DNA from: JANMOK01 sp031415055
Lineage (GTDB): Bacteria; Pseudomonadota; Alphaproteobacteria; Rhodobacterales; Rhodobacteraceae
Assembly: GCA_031415055.1 (NCBI GenBank)
Contig: JANOQZ010000044.1
Location: forward strand, 130,800 to 194,799
Direction: 5' to 3'
Length of the DNA: 64,000 bases
Shown piece after piece: positions 44,550 to 54,348 of this stretch; positions within the stretch are counted from its first letter, which is position 1; the number at the start of each line of letters is the position of its first letter. Below the pieces are notes generated by a model. The model saw nothing but the letters and a program-made list of their open reading frames with translations, had not been told where the DNA came from and did not search any database. The position numbers were made by a program, and so were the translations under genes.

Positions 44550-45884
44550 TTAATTGGTCAAAGCCGCCTCAAGACTGATGCCAAGGCGCGACAGAGCGAT
44601 GTCTTGACCGGGGGCGGCCATCAGGGTGATGCCGCAAGCGGGTGTTTGGGTGGGAAGCGTCAGGGCGCAGCCGCCAAGCAAATTGGCGATGCGGGTGTTG
44701 CGCAGGCCCAGCAAGTTTTCGGAGGCGAAAAAGTCTAGGTCGGCGAGAAGCCGTTCAGCGTTTGGCGGCAGGATCGCGGATGTGGGCATGAGGACGGCGT
44801 CAATAGCCCGAGTTGCCGCCCAAAAGGATTGCCGGATTTCGTTTAGCCGGATTTTGGCAGCGATATGGTCTGCGGCGTTGAAATTTGCCCCGCCACGAAA
44901 GCGGTCATAAATGACCGAGAACATTTTTTGCGGGTTGGCTTGGATAATGTCGCGCCATTTGGCCCATGATTCTGGGGCAAACAGGGCGGGCGTCAGGGTG
45001 GAAGCCTCGGCGATTTCGGGGTAGTCGGCGTAGGTGATTTTGGCACCGGCCGATTGCAAACGCGCAACGAAAGAGTTGAAGGCGGCCAAGGGTTCGGGTC
45101 GAATATCGTCAAAAAACAGCGTGTTGGCGACGACGAAATGTCGGCCTTTGAGCGTTTGGGGTGTCAAGTCGGGCGTCGGCTCGCCAGCGAGGATTGCGGT
45201 CAGGATTGCTGCATCCTCGACACTGCGCGTTAGTGGGCCAACGGTGTCGAACGATGGGATCAAGGGAACCACGCCCTGTAACGACAACCAGCCATGGGTG
45301 GTTTTGAGGCCGACAAGGTTATTCCAAGCTGCCGGAACGCGGACGGAACCGCCGGTGTCGGAACCAATGGCGGCTGCGGCAAGGCCAAAAGCAACCGACG
45401 TTGCCGCACCAGACGACGAACCGCCGGGGGCGAGTACGGGATCGTTGAAATTCGGGGGCGTAGCGGTGATTGGGTTGATGCCAAGGCCGGAGAAAGCCAG
45501 TTCGGTCATATGGGTTTTGCCGAGCATGACCAGACCGGCGCGAGCGGCATTTTGCAAGACAATTGCGTCGGTGTCGGGGATGCGGCCCTTCAGGAGTAAC
45601 GACCCCGCCTCGGTGGGATGGCCGGCGGTGTCAATCAGGTCTTTCCAGCTGACCGGCACGCCGTCGAGGGGTGACCGGCGCAGGCCGGATTTGGCGCGTT
45701 TTGCGGCGGCATCGGCCTCGGCGCGGGCGCGTTTTGGGGTGAGCATGGTGAAGATTCGGTCGCGGTATTGGTGTGATTCAGCGGCTGCCAGATAAGATTC
45801 GGTCAACTCGCGCGGGTCGACCTGGCCGGACTCGATGGCGCGGCCAAGGGTGGAGGCGGATTGGGTGAGGTTGATTTCGGACAT
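44550..45884 (-). CDS. Amidase-signature family hydrolase
   Basis: A 444-residue amidase-signature protein with the Ser-cisSer-Lys triad: Lys81 (VSWKDLID), Ser156 in GGSSSGAATSVAFGLAA and Ser180 in GSDTGGSVRVPA. The overall arrangement is like GatA and bacterial amidases, but there is no gatB or gatC beside it and the C-terminus is shorter than GatA, so it is probably a general amide hydrolase. It lies in a conserved stretch with the aminotransferase and ftsK. Confidence 0.88.
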   Translation of the reverse strand: MSEINLTQSASTLGRAIESGQVDPRELTESYLAAAESHQYRDRIFTMLTPKRARAEADAAAKRAKSGLRRSPLDGVPVSWKDLIDTAGHPTEAGSLLLKGRIPDTDAIVLQNAARAGLVMLGKTHMTELAFSGLGINPITATPPNFNDPVLAPGGSSSGAATSVAFGLAAAAIGSDTGGSVRVPAAWNNLVGLKTTHGWLSLQGVVPLIPSFDTVGPLTRSVEDAAILTAILAGEPTPDLTPQTLKGRHFVVANTLFFDDIRPEPLAAFNSFVARLQSAGAKITYADYPEIAEASTLTPALFAPESWAKWRDIIQANPQKMFSVIYDRFRGGANFNAADHIAAKIRLNEIRQSFWAATRAIDAVLMPTSAILPPNAERLLADLDFFASENLLGLRNTRIANLLGGCALTLPTQTPACGITLMAAPGQDIALSRLGISLEAALTN

Positions 45885-46015
45885 GGACTACTCCGCCACC
45901 CAACAAAGAAGGTGCCGCCCATTCTTCAACTATTCGCCGTCACGTGTCACGCTTCGCCGCGAAAATTCGTGTAATGTCGCGACGAATTTGCAAGACATTG
46001 GAGTAGGAGGACCAT

Positions 46016-46471
46016 TTGAAAACCCCCGTTTGGTTGCCGTGGCTGTTGACATCAATTTCCATTCTCATTGGCGCTGGTCAGTTCTATCTGACCAACTCGC
46101 AAAAAAACCGCGAACCATTTTTGCGCGTGCAAATGGAGTTTTTGATTGAGGCCTCTGATACACTCGCCACACTTGCGACCGAGACCGATCCGATTGCTTG
46201 GGAGGAATCGCGGGAGAAGTTCTGGAGACTTTATCTTGGCCGACTAGCGATTGTTGAAGACCCAGAAGTTGAAGCGGTGATGATTTGCGCGGGTAAGATC
46301 GTGCCGAGAGAATCTGGAAATGGCACTGAAGCACTAAAGAATTCTCTGAGGAACCCTTCATTGAGTCTGGCATTTGCGGCGCGGACCCTGATTCTGAAAA
46401 GTTGGAAAATCGAAACTGCGGTTCTGCCAACATTAACCGGGCAGGTGCGGGCCAGGTCAGATTGCCGTTAA
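46016..46471 (+). CDS. Membrane-anchored protein of unknown function
   Basis: A 151-residue protein not recognised. It starts with TTG 46016, supported by TAGGAGGA six bases upstream. One N-terminal transmembrane segment (VWLPWLLTSISILIGAGQFYLT) is followed by a helical, charged cytoplasmic domain with a heptad-like pattern. It is AT-richer than its neighbours, sits between the divergent amidase and the UbiH-like gene, and may be a recent insertion. Confidence 0.65.
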   Translation: MKTPVWLPWLLTSISILIGAGQFYLTNSQKNREPFLRVQMEFLIEASDTLATLATETDPIAWEESREKFWRLYLGRLAIVEDPEVEAVMICAGKIVPRESGNGTEALKNSLRNPSLSLAFAARTLILKSWKIETAVLPTLTGQVRARSDCR

Positions 46472-46550
46472 TGCGAATTTTGATTTCGGTGTCGCAAACA
46501 GCGACCGGCGACCGCATGGACAATCGATTGCGCGCAACCATAGTGGTGCC

Positions 46551-47765
46551 ATGAATCTTGACGCGGAAATTCTGATTGTCGGTGGTGGGCTGAACGGGCC
46601 GGTGTTGGCTTTGGCTTTGGCGCAGGGTGGGTATTCCAGCGTTGTTTTGGACGCGTTGCCAGCGGTTGTGCGCGATGATCCGGGGTTTGATGGGCGTGCC
46701 TATGCTTTGGCATTGGCATCCAAACGGATGTTGGTGGCTTTAGGGATTTGGGCACGGGCTACCGAACACGCGCAACCGATCTTGGACATCAAAGTCAGCG
46801 ATGGACGGGCGGGTGAAGGGGCTTCGCCCATGCATTTGCATTTCGACCATCACGAAATTGAAGAAGGGCCGATGGGGTTCGTGCTGGAGGACCGGTTCCT
46901 GCGGCGGGCTTTGGGCGAGGCTGTGGCGGCGCAGCCGTTGGTGAGCGTGGTTTCTGGGGCCAAAGTGGTGGCGCAACAGGTATCGTCGGGGTTGATAGGG
47001 GTGACCTTGGACGATGGGCGCGTTTTGCGTGGTTTGCTCTTGGTTGGCTGTGATGGACGGTCCAGTGGGGTTGCCGAGCGGGCGGGAATTTTGCGGACGG
47101 GTTGGGATTACGGGCAAAGCTCGTTGGTTTGTGCGGTGGCGCATGAATTGCCGCATCATGGCGTGGCGCAGCAGTTTTTCATGCCGACGGGGCCATTGGC
47201 GATTTTACCTTTGCCGGGGAATGCGTCGTCGATTGTCTGGACGGAAAGCTCGGAACGGGCGGCTGAAATTTTGGCGATGGATGAGGCCGGGTTTTTAGGG
47301 GCCTTGCGGCCTGCCTTTGGGGATTTCTTGGGGGGTTTGCGGCTGCGTGGGGACAGGTATTCCTATCCGCTGGGCCTGTCTTTGGCGCAATCTTTGACGG
47401 CGCCGCGTGTGGCATTGGCGGGCGATGCGGCGCATGGGATTCATCCCTTGGCCGGGCAGGGGTTGAACCTTGGTCTGCGCGACGTGGCGGCTTTGGCCGA
47501 GACTTTGATCGAGGCGGGGCGGCTGGGGCAGGATATTGGGGCTGCGGACGTTTTGGAAAGATACGCGCGCTGGCGGCGGGCGGATATTGCGGCATTGGCG
47601 GGCGTTACGGATGGGATTAATCGATTGTTTTCAAATGATAATTTTGTCGTGAGAGCGGTGCGGGATTTGGGGCTGGGGGTGGTGAATTCTTTGCCCGGCT
47701 TGCGGCGCGGGTTGATCCGCGAGGCGGCGGGGTTGAGTGGGGATTTGCCGAGGTTGATGCGGTAG
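46551..47765 (+). CDS. UbiH/UbiF/COQ6-family FAD-dependent monooxygenase
   Basis: A 404-residue flavoprotein hydroxylase. Motifs: the ADP-binding GGGLNGPVLALALAQGG, the DG fingerprint LLLVGCDGRSSGVAERAGI, and the ribose-binding ALAGDAAHGIHPLAGQGLNLGLRD, which is diagnostic for ubiquinone-ring hydroxylases. It would add a hydroxyl in ubiquinone synthesis (UbiH, UbiF, UbiI or UbiL position cannot be decided). The N-terminal FAD motif begins at residue 10. Confidence 0.93.
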   Translation: MNLDAEILIVGGGLNGPVLALALAQGGYSSVVLDALPAVVRDDPGFDGRAYALALASKRMLVALGIWARATEHAQPILDIKVSDGRAGEGASPMHLHFDHHEIEEGPMGFVLEDRFLRRALGEAVAAQPLVSVVSGAKVVAQQVSSGLIGVTLDDGRVLRGLLLVGCDGRSSGVAERAGILRTGWDYGQSSLVCAVAHELPHHGVAQQFFMPTGPLAILPLPGNASSIVWTESSERAAEILAMDEAGFLGALRPAFGDFLGGLRLRGDRYSYPLGLSLAQSLTAPRVALAGDAAHGIHPLAGQGLNLGLRDVAALAETLIEAGRLGQDIGAADVLERYARWRRADIAALAGVTDGINRLFSNDNFVVRAVRDLGLGVVNSLPGLRRGLIREAAGLSGDLPRLMR

Positions 47766-47917
47766 GGCTGTTGATCAGCCCCCACCCTAACCCTCACCCG
47801 CAAGCGAGGGAGGGGATTGCCGGGCTTCTCCAGACCTCACCTTAGAACCTTTCCAAACCCTTACTTGATTATTTCACTCGGACAGTCCATTTTCAGGGGT
47901 GAAACGGAGATATTCCA

Positions 47918-48478
47918 ATGTTCATTCAGACCGAGTCGACGCCGAACCCTGCCACGTTGAAGTTCCTGCCGGGCGAAACCGTGATGCAGGTGGGCACGGC
48001 GGATTTTCCGACATCAGAAGCCGGGCAGGCTTCGCCCTTGGCGCGGCGGATTTTTGGCGTCGATGGGGTGACGGGCGTGTTTTTTGGCCCGGATTTCGTG
48101 ACTGTGACCAAGGATGACGGCGTGATGTGGGACCATATCAAGCCGGGGATTTTGGGGTCGATCATGGAGCATTTCCAGTCGGGTCAGCCAGTACTGGAAG
48201 GCGATAGCGGTGCGGTTGGCCATGCGGCGCATGACGGGCCGGACGCGGCGATTGTCACGCAAATCAAGGAATTGCTGGATACGCGTGTGCGGCCTGCGGT
48301 GGCGCAAGATGGCGGCGATATTACTTTCCACGGCTTTGACCGTGGGGTGGTTTACTTGCATATGCAGGGTGCTTGCGCGGGGTGTCCGTCCTCGACCATG
48401 ACGCTGAAAATGGGGATCGAGAACCTGCTGCGACACTACATTCCCGAAGTGACCGAGGTGCGCCCGGTTGCTGCCTGA
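47918..48478 (+). CDS. NfuA-like iron-sulfur cluster carrier
   Basis: A 186-residue protein with an Nfu N-terminal domain (MFIQTESTPNPATLKFLPGE, FGVDGVTGVFFG) and a C-terminal NifU domain with the cluster-binding Cys153-x-x-Cys156 (GACAGCPSSTMTLKMGIENLL). It delivers 4Fe-4S clusters to targets. The preceding 150 bases hold a GC-rich hairpin-like stretch near 47790-47815 but no gene. tsaB starts 11 bases before its stop. Confidence 0.94.
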   Translation: MFIQTESTPNPATLKFLPGETVMQVGTADFPTSEAGQASPLARRIFGVDGVTGVFFGPDFVTVTKDDGVMWDHIKPGILGSIMEHFQSGQPVLEGDSGAVGHAAHDGPDAAIVTQIKELLDTRVRPAVAQDGGDITFHGFDRGVVYLHMQGACAGCPSSTMTLKMGIENLLRHYIPEVTEVRPVAA

Positions 48479-49118
48479 AAAACTGATCCTAGCATTCGAC
48501 ACATCGGCTGCGCATTGCGTGGCCGGTTTGCTTTTGGGCGACCGGGTTTTGGCGCAAAAGGCTGAAGTCATGGCTGTTGGGCAGGCCGATAGGTTGCTGC
48601 CAATGCTGGAAGAGTTGTTGGCTGAGGGCGGGGTTTCGTGGGTTGACGTCGACGCGATTGGGGTGGGCATTGGTCCGGGGAATTTTACCGGGATAAGGAT
48701 TTCGGTGGCCGCTGCGCGCGGATTGGCCTTGGCGCTGGATATTCCGGCGATTGGCGTGACGGTACTGGAGGCATTGGCTTTTGGCTCTACCGGCGAGGTT
48801 TTGGTGACTTTGGACGGGCGGTTGGGTAGGCTTTATACGCAGAGTTTTCGCGATGGCCTTCCCGTTCACGACGCGCGACTGTGTGATTCTGGTGATTTGA
48901 AAATAGCGGCGGCGTCCTGTCTTGGGTTTGAGAATGCAAAGGTTGCCGAGGTGACGGGTGGAACGGTTGGATCAGACCGAACCCAGCCCGATCCTGTTTC
49001 GATTGCGCGGATTGCCGCGTCGCGGTTACGAAGCAAGCACCCGAGTCCGGTGCCTTTCTATTTGCGCGCTGCCGATGCGGCACCATCGACGCAACCGACT
49101 ATCACCATCACCCCATGA
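48468..49118 (+). CDS. tsaB: tRNA threonylcarbamoyladenosine synthesis protein TsaB
   Basis: A 216-residue ASKHA-fold protein that partners TsaD in making t6A37 of tRNAs. ILAFDTSAAHCVAGLL opens the domain and GVGIGPGNFTGIRISVAAARGLALALDIPAIGV is the family signature. The start is TTG 48468, overlapping the nfuA-like gene by 11 bases. It is followed, with a four-base overlap, by a RimI-type acetyltransferase, a frequent pairing. Confidence 0.93.
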   Translation: MLPEKLILAFDTSAAHCVAGLLLGDRVLAQKAEVMAVGQADRLLPMLEELLAEGGVSWVDVDAIGVGIGPGNFTGIRISVAAARGLALALDIPAIGVTVLEALAFGSTGEVLVTLDGRLGRLYTQSFRDGLPVHDARLCDSGDLKIAAASCLGFENAKVAEVTGGTVGSDRTQPDPVSIARIAASRLRSKHPSPVPFYLRAADAAPSTQPTITITP

Positions 49119-49531
49119 CCGATGCCCAACGCGCGGCGCTGCATGCTTTGTGCTTCGACGGAACGCCAAGGGCGTGGAGCGCAGCGGAATTTGGCGAGTA
49201 TCGGGCGGATGTTCGGGTGATTACCTGTGAAACGGCGCGTGGGATGATCGTTGCCCGCGTCGTGGCCGATGAAGCGGAAATTTTGACCTTGGCGGTGCAT
49301 CCTGCAGCGCGGCGGAATGGCGTGGCGCGCGAACTTTTGGCCGAGGCGGAAAAACAGGTTCTGGCCTTGGGGGCAAAGCAGATGTTCCTAGAGGTGCGCG
49401 ACGACAATCTTGCAGCCAAGGCGCTTTACGATTCTGCCGGTTATGTTTCGGCGGGCTATCGGAAAAATTACTATCGGGCAGCAGGTCGGCAAAGCAGTTC
49501 GGCAATTGTTCTGAAAAGGCGACTATCTTGA
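49115..49531 (+). CDS. rimI: RimI-type ribosomal protein S18 alanine N-acetyltransferase
   Basis: A 138-residue GNAT protein with the acetyl-CoA loop AVHPAARRNGVARELLAEAE (RxxGxA/G) and the C-terminal FLEVRDDNLAAKALYDSAGYVSAGYRKNYY, the RimI signature. Coupling to tsaB (ATGA overlap) supports RimI rather than a general GNAT. It would acetylate the N-terminus of ribosomal protein bS18. Confidence 0.88.
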   Translation: MTDAQRAALHALCFDGTPRAWSAAEFGEYRADVRVITCETARGMIVARVVADEAEILTLAVHPAARRNGVARELLAEAEKQVLALGAKQMFLEVRDDNLAAKALYDSAGYVSAGYRKNYYRAAGRQSSSAIVLKRRLS

Positions 49532-49703
49532 AGCCGCAAGTCAGAGTTTCCCTCACGAATCTTGTCCAACTGATAAAAAGACATTGACCCCGCACTTGGG
49601 CGGCAGCTTAGATGCAAGCAGAGTAAATCTCGACCCGGTTCCAAAGCCGAAAACTTTGGCCAATGACAAGAACCGGTCCTTGCAGACACAAGTGGAGGAA
49701 TGA

Positions 49704-50690
49704 ATGAAACATCTGACATCCCTGATGGGCGCAACCGCGTTTCTGGCGCTGTCCAGCGCCGCCTATGCCGACCCGGCGATTATTTTTGACCTTGGCGGCA
49801 AGTTTGACAAATCGTTCAACGAAGCGGCGTTCAATGGTGCGGAAAAATGGGCAGCGGAAACCGGTGGCACCTATGCCCAAGTTGAACTGTCGTCCGAAGC
49901 GCAGCGCGAGCAGGCTTTGCGCCGGTTTGCTGAAGCGGGCAACAACCCGATCGTGATGACCGGATTTGCCTTTGCAACCGCGCTTGACCTAGTGGCCAAA
50001 GACTTCCCCGACACCAAATTTGCCATCATCGACATGGTGGTTGAGCAGCCCAACGTACGCTCGGTTGTGTTCAATGAACACGAAGGTTCGTATCTGGTTG
50101 GGGTTGCTGCGGCGAAAGCTTCGGCTTCCGGCACGGTTGGTTTCATTGGAGGCATGGACATTCCGCTGATCCAGAAATTCGCCTGCGGCTATGTGCAAGG
50201 TGTCAAGGCAACCAATGCCGATGCGGTGGTGATCCAGAACATGACCGGCACCACACCGGCGGCTTGGAACGACCCGGTTAAAGGTGCCGAATTGACAAAA
50301 GCACAGATCGGCCAAGGCGCTGACGTGGTTTATGCTGCCGCGGGCGGCACCGGCGTTGGGGTTCTGCAAACCGCTGCCGACGAGAAAATTCTGTCGATCG
50401 GTGTGGACAGCAACCAGAACTATCTGCATCCGGGCCAGGTTTTGACCTCGATGATGAAGCGCGTCGACGTTGCGGTTTATGACGCTTTCACCGCAGGGCC
50501 GGAAATGTCGGGCGGATTTAACGTTCTGGGCATTGCCAACGGCGGCATCGATTATGCGCTGGACGAAAACAACGCAGCCGTGTTCACCGACGATATCAAA
50601 GCTGCGGTTGATGCGGCCAAAGCTGGCATTCTTGACGGTTCCATCGTCGTTCACGACTATATGTCGGACAATGCCTGCCCGGTTTCCTAA
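49704..50690 (+). CDS. BMP-family nucleoside ABC transporter substrate-binding protein
   Basis: A 328-residue periplasmic protein. MKHLTSLMGATAFLALSSAAYA is a signal peptide. The mature chain shows the BMP/PnrA nucleoside-binding motifs IIFDLGGKFDKSFNEAAFNGAEKW, VGVAAAKASASGTVGFIGGMDIPLI, and GVDSNQNYLHPGQVLTSMMKRVD. It heads an operon with an ABC ATPase, two permeases and a purine nucleoside phosphorylase, which points to purine nucleoside uptake. A strong GTGGAGGA precedes the start. Confidence 0.94.
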   Translation: MKHLTSLMGATAFLALSSAAYADPAIIFDLGGKFDKSFNEAAFNGAEKWAAETGGTYAQVELSSEAQREQALRRFAEAGNNPIVMTGFAFATALDLVAKDFPDTKFAIIDMVVEQPNVRSVVFNEHEGSYLVGVAAAKASASGTVGFIGGMDIPLIQKFACGYVQGVKATNADAVVIQNMTGTTPAAWNDPVKGAELTKAQIGQGADVVYAAAGGTGVGVLQTAADEKILSIGVDSNQNYLHPGQVLTSMMKRVDVAVYDAFTAGPEMSGGFNVLGIANGGIDYALDENNAAVFTDDIKAAVDAAKAGILDGSIVVHDYMSDNACPVS

Positions 50691-50701
50691 GGGTTAGATG
50701 C

Positions 50702-52267
50702 GTGGGCGACAATGCCAATTCGGGGCGGCGGGAAACTGCCGCCCCTGCCATAGAGTTACGCGGTATATCCAAAGCGTTTGGTCCTGTTCAGGCGAACAAG
50801 GACATATCGCTATCGGTTGCCAAAGGGGCAATCCACGGCATTGTCGGTGAGAACGGGGCCGGGAAATCGACGTTGATGTCGATTTTGTACGGGTTCTATA
50901 AAGCCGATGCGGGCGAAATTTTTATCAACGGTAAGGCCACGCTAATCCCCGATTCCCAAGCGGCTATTCGTGCTGGGATCGGCATGGTGCATCAGCATTT
51001 CAAGCTGGTCGAGAACTTCACCGTTTTGGAGAATGTCGTTCTAGGTGCCGAAAGTGGGCCGTTGTTGAACCCTTCATTGGCCAAGGCGCGGGCATTGCTG
51101 CAAAAGCTGGCGAAGGAATACGAGCTGGATGTCGACCCCGACGCGATTGTCGAGGAGATCGGCGTTGGCATGCAACAACGGGTGGAAATTCTTAAAGCTT
51201 TGTATCGGCAGGCAGATATTTTGATTTTGGACGAGCCGACCGGGGTTTTGACACCGTCGGAGGCGGATGATTTGTTTCGGATTTTGAACAATCTGAAGGC
51301 CGAGGGTAAAACCATCATCCTGATCACCCACAAGCTGCGTGAGATCATGGAAGCGACCGACACCGTCAGCGTGATGCGCCGCGGCGAGATGACAGCGACG
51401 GTGAAGACGGCAGACACCAGCCCCGAGCAATTGGCCGAGATGATGGTCGGTCGCAAGGTGCTGCTGGAAGTAGCCAAGGGTGAAGCCAAGCCCGGCAAAC
51501 TGGTGTTGGAGGTTGATAACCTTCGGGTGACCGATGCCAAAGGCGTGCTCCGGTTAAAAGGCGTATCCTTCAACGTGCACGCGGGCGAGATATTGGGCAT
51601 TGCCGGGGTTTCGGGCAACGGCCAGTCGCAGTTGTTGGAAGTGTTGGGCGGGATCGGCAACGGGACGGGGTCGATTCGGCTGAACGGGGTGGAACTGGAC
51701 TTGACCGGCAAGTTTTCCGATGGGCAATCGCGGCGAAGGGCGGGGATCGCACATGTGCCGGAGGATCGGCAAAAGCTGGGTCTGATCATGGATTTCGCGG
51801 AATGGGAAAACTCGTGTTTTGGCTATCATCATCGACCGGAACTGCAATCGAACCGATTGTTGATGAACCGCGACGCGATGCGCGATGACGCAAAGGTAAA
51901 GATCGAGAAATATGATATCCGCCCGCCGACCTGCGATTTGAAATCGTCGAGTTTTTCCGGTGGCAACCAGCAGAAAATCGTCATCGCGCGGGAAATTGAA
52001 CAGAACCCCGAGTTGCTGCTGGTTGGTCAGCCAACCCGCGGGGTCGATATTGGCGCGATTGAGTTTATCCATCAGCGCATCGTGCAATTGCGCGATGCGG
52101 GCAAAGCGATTTTGTTGGTTTCTGTGGAGTTGGAGGAGATTCTGTCGCTCGCTGACCGGATCATCGTGATGTTTGACGGCCAGTTGATGGGCGAGAAAAT
52201 CGCCTCGGAAACCAACGAGCGCGAACTGGGAATGATGATGGCCGGTATGCGCGAAAAGGCGGCATAG
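50702..52267 (+). CDS. Nucleoside ABC transporter ATP-binding protein (duplicated cassette)
   Basis: 521 residues with two ABC cassettes in tandem. The first has Walker A GENGAGKS (about residue 50) and Walker B ILILDEPTGVLTP. The second has a degenerate Walker A GVSGNGQS, the signature SSFSGGNQQKIV and LLVGQPTRGVDIGAI. Asymmetric cassettes like this are usual in the BMP-linked and sugar/nucleoside importers. The start is GTG 50702. The permease gene follows the stop directly. Confidence 0.94.
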   Translation: MGDNANSGRRETAAPAIELRGISKAFGPVQANKDISLSVAKGAIHGIVGENGAGKSTLMSILYGFYKADAGEIFINGKATLIPDSQAAIRAGIGMVHQHFKLVENFTVLENVVLGAESGPLLNPSLAKARALLQKLAKEYELDVDPDAIVEEIGVGMQQRVEILKALYRQADILILDEPTGVLTPSEADDLFRILNNLKAEGKTIILITHKLREIMEATDTVSVMRRGEMTATVKTADTSPEQLAEMMVGRKVLLEVAKGEAKPGKLVLEVDNLRVTDAKGVLRLKGVSFNVHAGEILGIAGVSGNGQSQLLEVLGGIGNGTGSIRLNGVELDLTGKFSDGQSRRRAGIAHVPEDRQKLGLIMDFAEWENSCFGYHHRPELQSNRLLMNRDAMRDDAKVKIEKYDIRPPTCDLKSSSFSGGNQQKIVIAREIEQNPELLLVGQPTRGVDIGAIEFIHQRIVQLRDAGKAILLVSVELEEILSLADRIIVMFDGQLMGEKIASETNERELGMMMAGMREKAA

Positions 52268-53365
52268 ATGGGCCGTATCCCGAAATGGGCCGATGTGGTG
52301 CTGATCCCGGCGATCTCGCTGGTGCTGGCGTTTATCGCGTCAGGGCTGGTGGTTTTGGCAATTGGCGAGAACCCGGTTCGGGCAATCTGGATAATGCTCA
52401 ACGGCTCGCTTGGGTCCACGTCTGGGCTTGGCTATACGCTGTATTACGCCACGAACTATATGTTCACCGGGCTGGCGGTTGCGGTGGCGTTTCATGCGCG
52501 CCTGTTCAATATCGGTGGTGAAGGGCAGGCGCAAATTGCCGGCATTGGTGTCGCGGTTGCCTGCCTGATGTTGCCGTGGCCGCATTGGACACTGGCCTTG
52601 TTGGCGGCGATAATTGGCGGCGCAGTTTTTGGCGCGGCCTGGGCGGCGATACCGGCCTATTTGCAGGCCAAACGCGGCAGCCATATCGTGATTACCACGA
52701 TCATGTTCAACTTTATTGGCGCGGCATTGATCGGCTGGTCGTTGAATTCGTGGCTGAAAGACCCCGGCACGCAGAATGCTGAATCAAAGGGGTTTCCGGT
52801 TGGGGCGCATCTGCCAACGGCGCATGAGGTGTTGGCTCAATTGGGGATCGAATTTTCCAAATCCGCCCCGTTGAACGTTAGTTTCCTTTTGGCATTGCTG
52901 TGCGCGTTTCTGGTCTGGGTGCTGCTGTGGCGCACCAAACTGGGCTATGAAATCCGCGCCTTTGGTCATAACGAAGCGGCGGCGAAATATGCCGGGATCA
53001 GCGCCACGCGGATCACCATTATCGCCATGCTAATTTCGGGCGGCTTGGCGGGAATGCTGGCGATCAACACGGTGATGGGTGAGCAGGAACGCTTGATTAG
53101 GGAATTCGTCGGCGGTGCGGGGTTCGTCGGCATAGCCGTGGCGCTGATGGGCCGGTCGCATCCGGTGGGGATTGTGGTGGCGTCCTTGTTGTTTGGCATG
53201 CTGACCCAAGGCGGGTTCGAGTTGTTGTGGGATATGCCGACGATCAGCAAGGAAATGGTGCTGGTGATCCAGGCGCTGATCATTCTGTTCACCGGCGCGC
53301 TGGATAATCTGGTGCGCTGGCCGGTCGAGCGGTTGTTTGCACGCGCGGCAAGGGGGCAAGGCTGA
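52268..53365 (+). CDS. Nucleoside ABC transporter permease 1
   Basis: A 365-residue polytopic permease (about eight to ten helices) of the branched-chain/nucleoside type. Family blocks are FNIGGEGQAQIAGIGV, GSHIVITTIMFNFIGAAL and the EAA-like loop FGHNEAAAKYAGISATRITIIAMLISGGLAGMLAI. It begins one base after the ATPase stop and overlaps the second permease by one base. Confidence 0.93.
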   Translation: MGRIPKWADVVLIPAISLVLAFIASGLVVLAIGENPVRAIWIMLNGSLGSTSGLGYTLYYATNYMFTGLAVAVAFHARLFNIGGEGQAQIAGIGVAVACLMLPWPHWTLALLAAIIGGAVFGAAWAAIPAYLQAKRGSHIVITTIMFNFIGAALIGWSLNSWLKDPGTQNAESKGFPVGAHLPTAHEVLAQLGIEFSKSAPLNVSFLLALLCAFLVWVLLWRTKLGYEIRAFGHNEAAAKYAGISATRITIIAMLISGGLAGMLAINTVMGEQERLIREFVGGAGFVGIAVALMGRSHPVGIVVASLLFGMLTQGGFELLWDMPTISKEMVLVIQALIILFTGALDNLVRWPVERLFARAARGQG

Positions 53366-54345
53366 TGGATTTGGCCCATAGTTTTCTGCAACTGATCCTG
53401 ACGCTGGACATGACAGTCCGGGTTTCGGTTGTGCTGTTGCTGGCTTGTCTGGCTGGGCTGTTCAGCGAACGCGCCGGGATTTTTGATATTGGGCTGGAAG
53501 GGAAAATGCTGTTCGCGGCATTTTTCTCGGCTGTAGCGGCCTATCATTCTGGATCGGCTTGGGTTGGGGTTTTGGCGGGCTGCGCAGCCTCGCTGGTGTT
53601 GGCTTTTATTCACGGATTGGCCTCGATCACCTATCGCGGCAACCAGTTGATTTCGGGGGTGGCGATCAACTTTCTTGCCTCGGGCCTGACCGTGGTGATC
53701 GGCAATGCGTGGTACGGTAAAGGCGGGCAAACGCCGGCTTTGGCGGGGGCTTCGCGGTTCCGCGAAATTACCCTGCCGTTTGCCGATGCTTTGGCCGATA
53801 TACCTGTGTTGGGGCCGATTTATTCGGACCTGCTTTCGGGGCACAAGGCACCGGTGTATCTGGCGTTTCTGATCGTGCCTTTGTCGTGGTGGATATTGTA
53901 TCGCACCCGCTTTGGCCTGCGGTTGCGGGCGGTAGGTGAGAACCCGGCTTCGGTCGATACAGCGGGCATTTCCGTAGTGCGGCTGCGGTTTGCCGCCGTG
54001 CTGATTTGCGGTTTGCTATGCGGCGTTGCCGGGGCGTATCTTTCTACCGCGCAGGGCGCTGGCTTTGGTCGCGAGATGACAGCGGGACGCGGGTTCATCG
54101 CGCTGGCTGCACTTATTTTCGCCAAATGGCGGCCGTTTTACGCCTTGTGGGCCTGTCTATTGTTTGGCCTGTTGGAAGCGATCAGTAACCTCTACCCCAA
54201 CATCGACATTTTCAGCTTGTTCACCATTCCGGTGCAGTTCACCCAAGCGCTGCCTTACATTCTGACGGTGGTGATCTTGGCTGGGTTTGGTGGCAAAGCC
54301 GTACCGCCAAAGGCGGGTGGCGAGCCCTATGTGAAGGAACGCTAG
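53365..54345 (+). CDS. Nucleoside ABC transporter permease 2
   Basis: A 326-residue polytopic permease, the partner of the preceding gene. ERAGIFDIGLEGKMLFAAFFSAVAAY and GNQLISGVAINFLASGLTVV are family blocks, and the cytoplasmic loop AVGENPASVDTAGISVVRLRFAAVLICGLLCGVAGAYLS contacts the ATPase. Its start shares one base with the first permease's stop; the phosphorylase gene starts four bases after its own. Confidence 0.93.
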   Translation: MDLAHSFLQLILTLDMTVRVSVVLLLACLAGLFSERAGIFDIGLEGKMLFAAFFSAVAAYHSGSAWVGVLAGCAASLVLAFIHGLASITYRGNQLISGVAINFLASGLTVVIGNAWYGKGGQTPALAGASRFREITLPFADALADIPVLGPIYSDLLSGHKAPVYLAFLIVPLSWWILYRTRFGLRLRAVGENPASVDTAGISVVRLRFAAVLICGLLCGVAGAYLSTAQGAGFGREMTAGRGFIALAALIFAKWRPFYALWACLLFGLLEAISNLYPNIDIFSLFTIPVQFTQALPYILTVVILAGFGGKAVPPKAGGEPYVKER

Positions 54346-54348
54346 GGC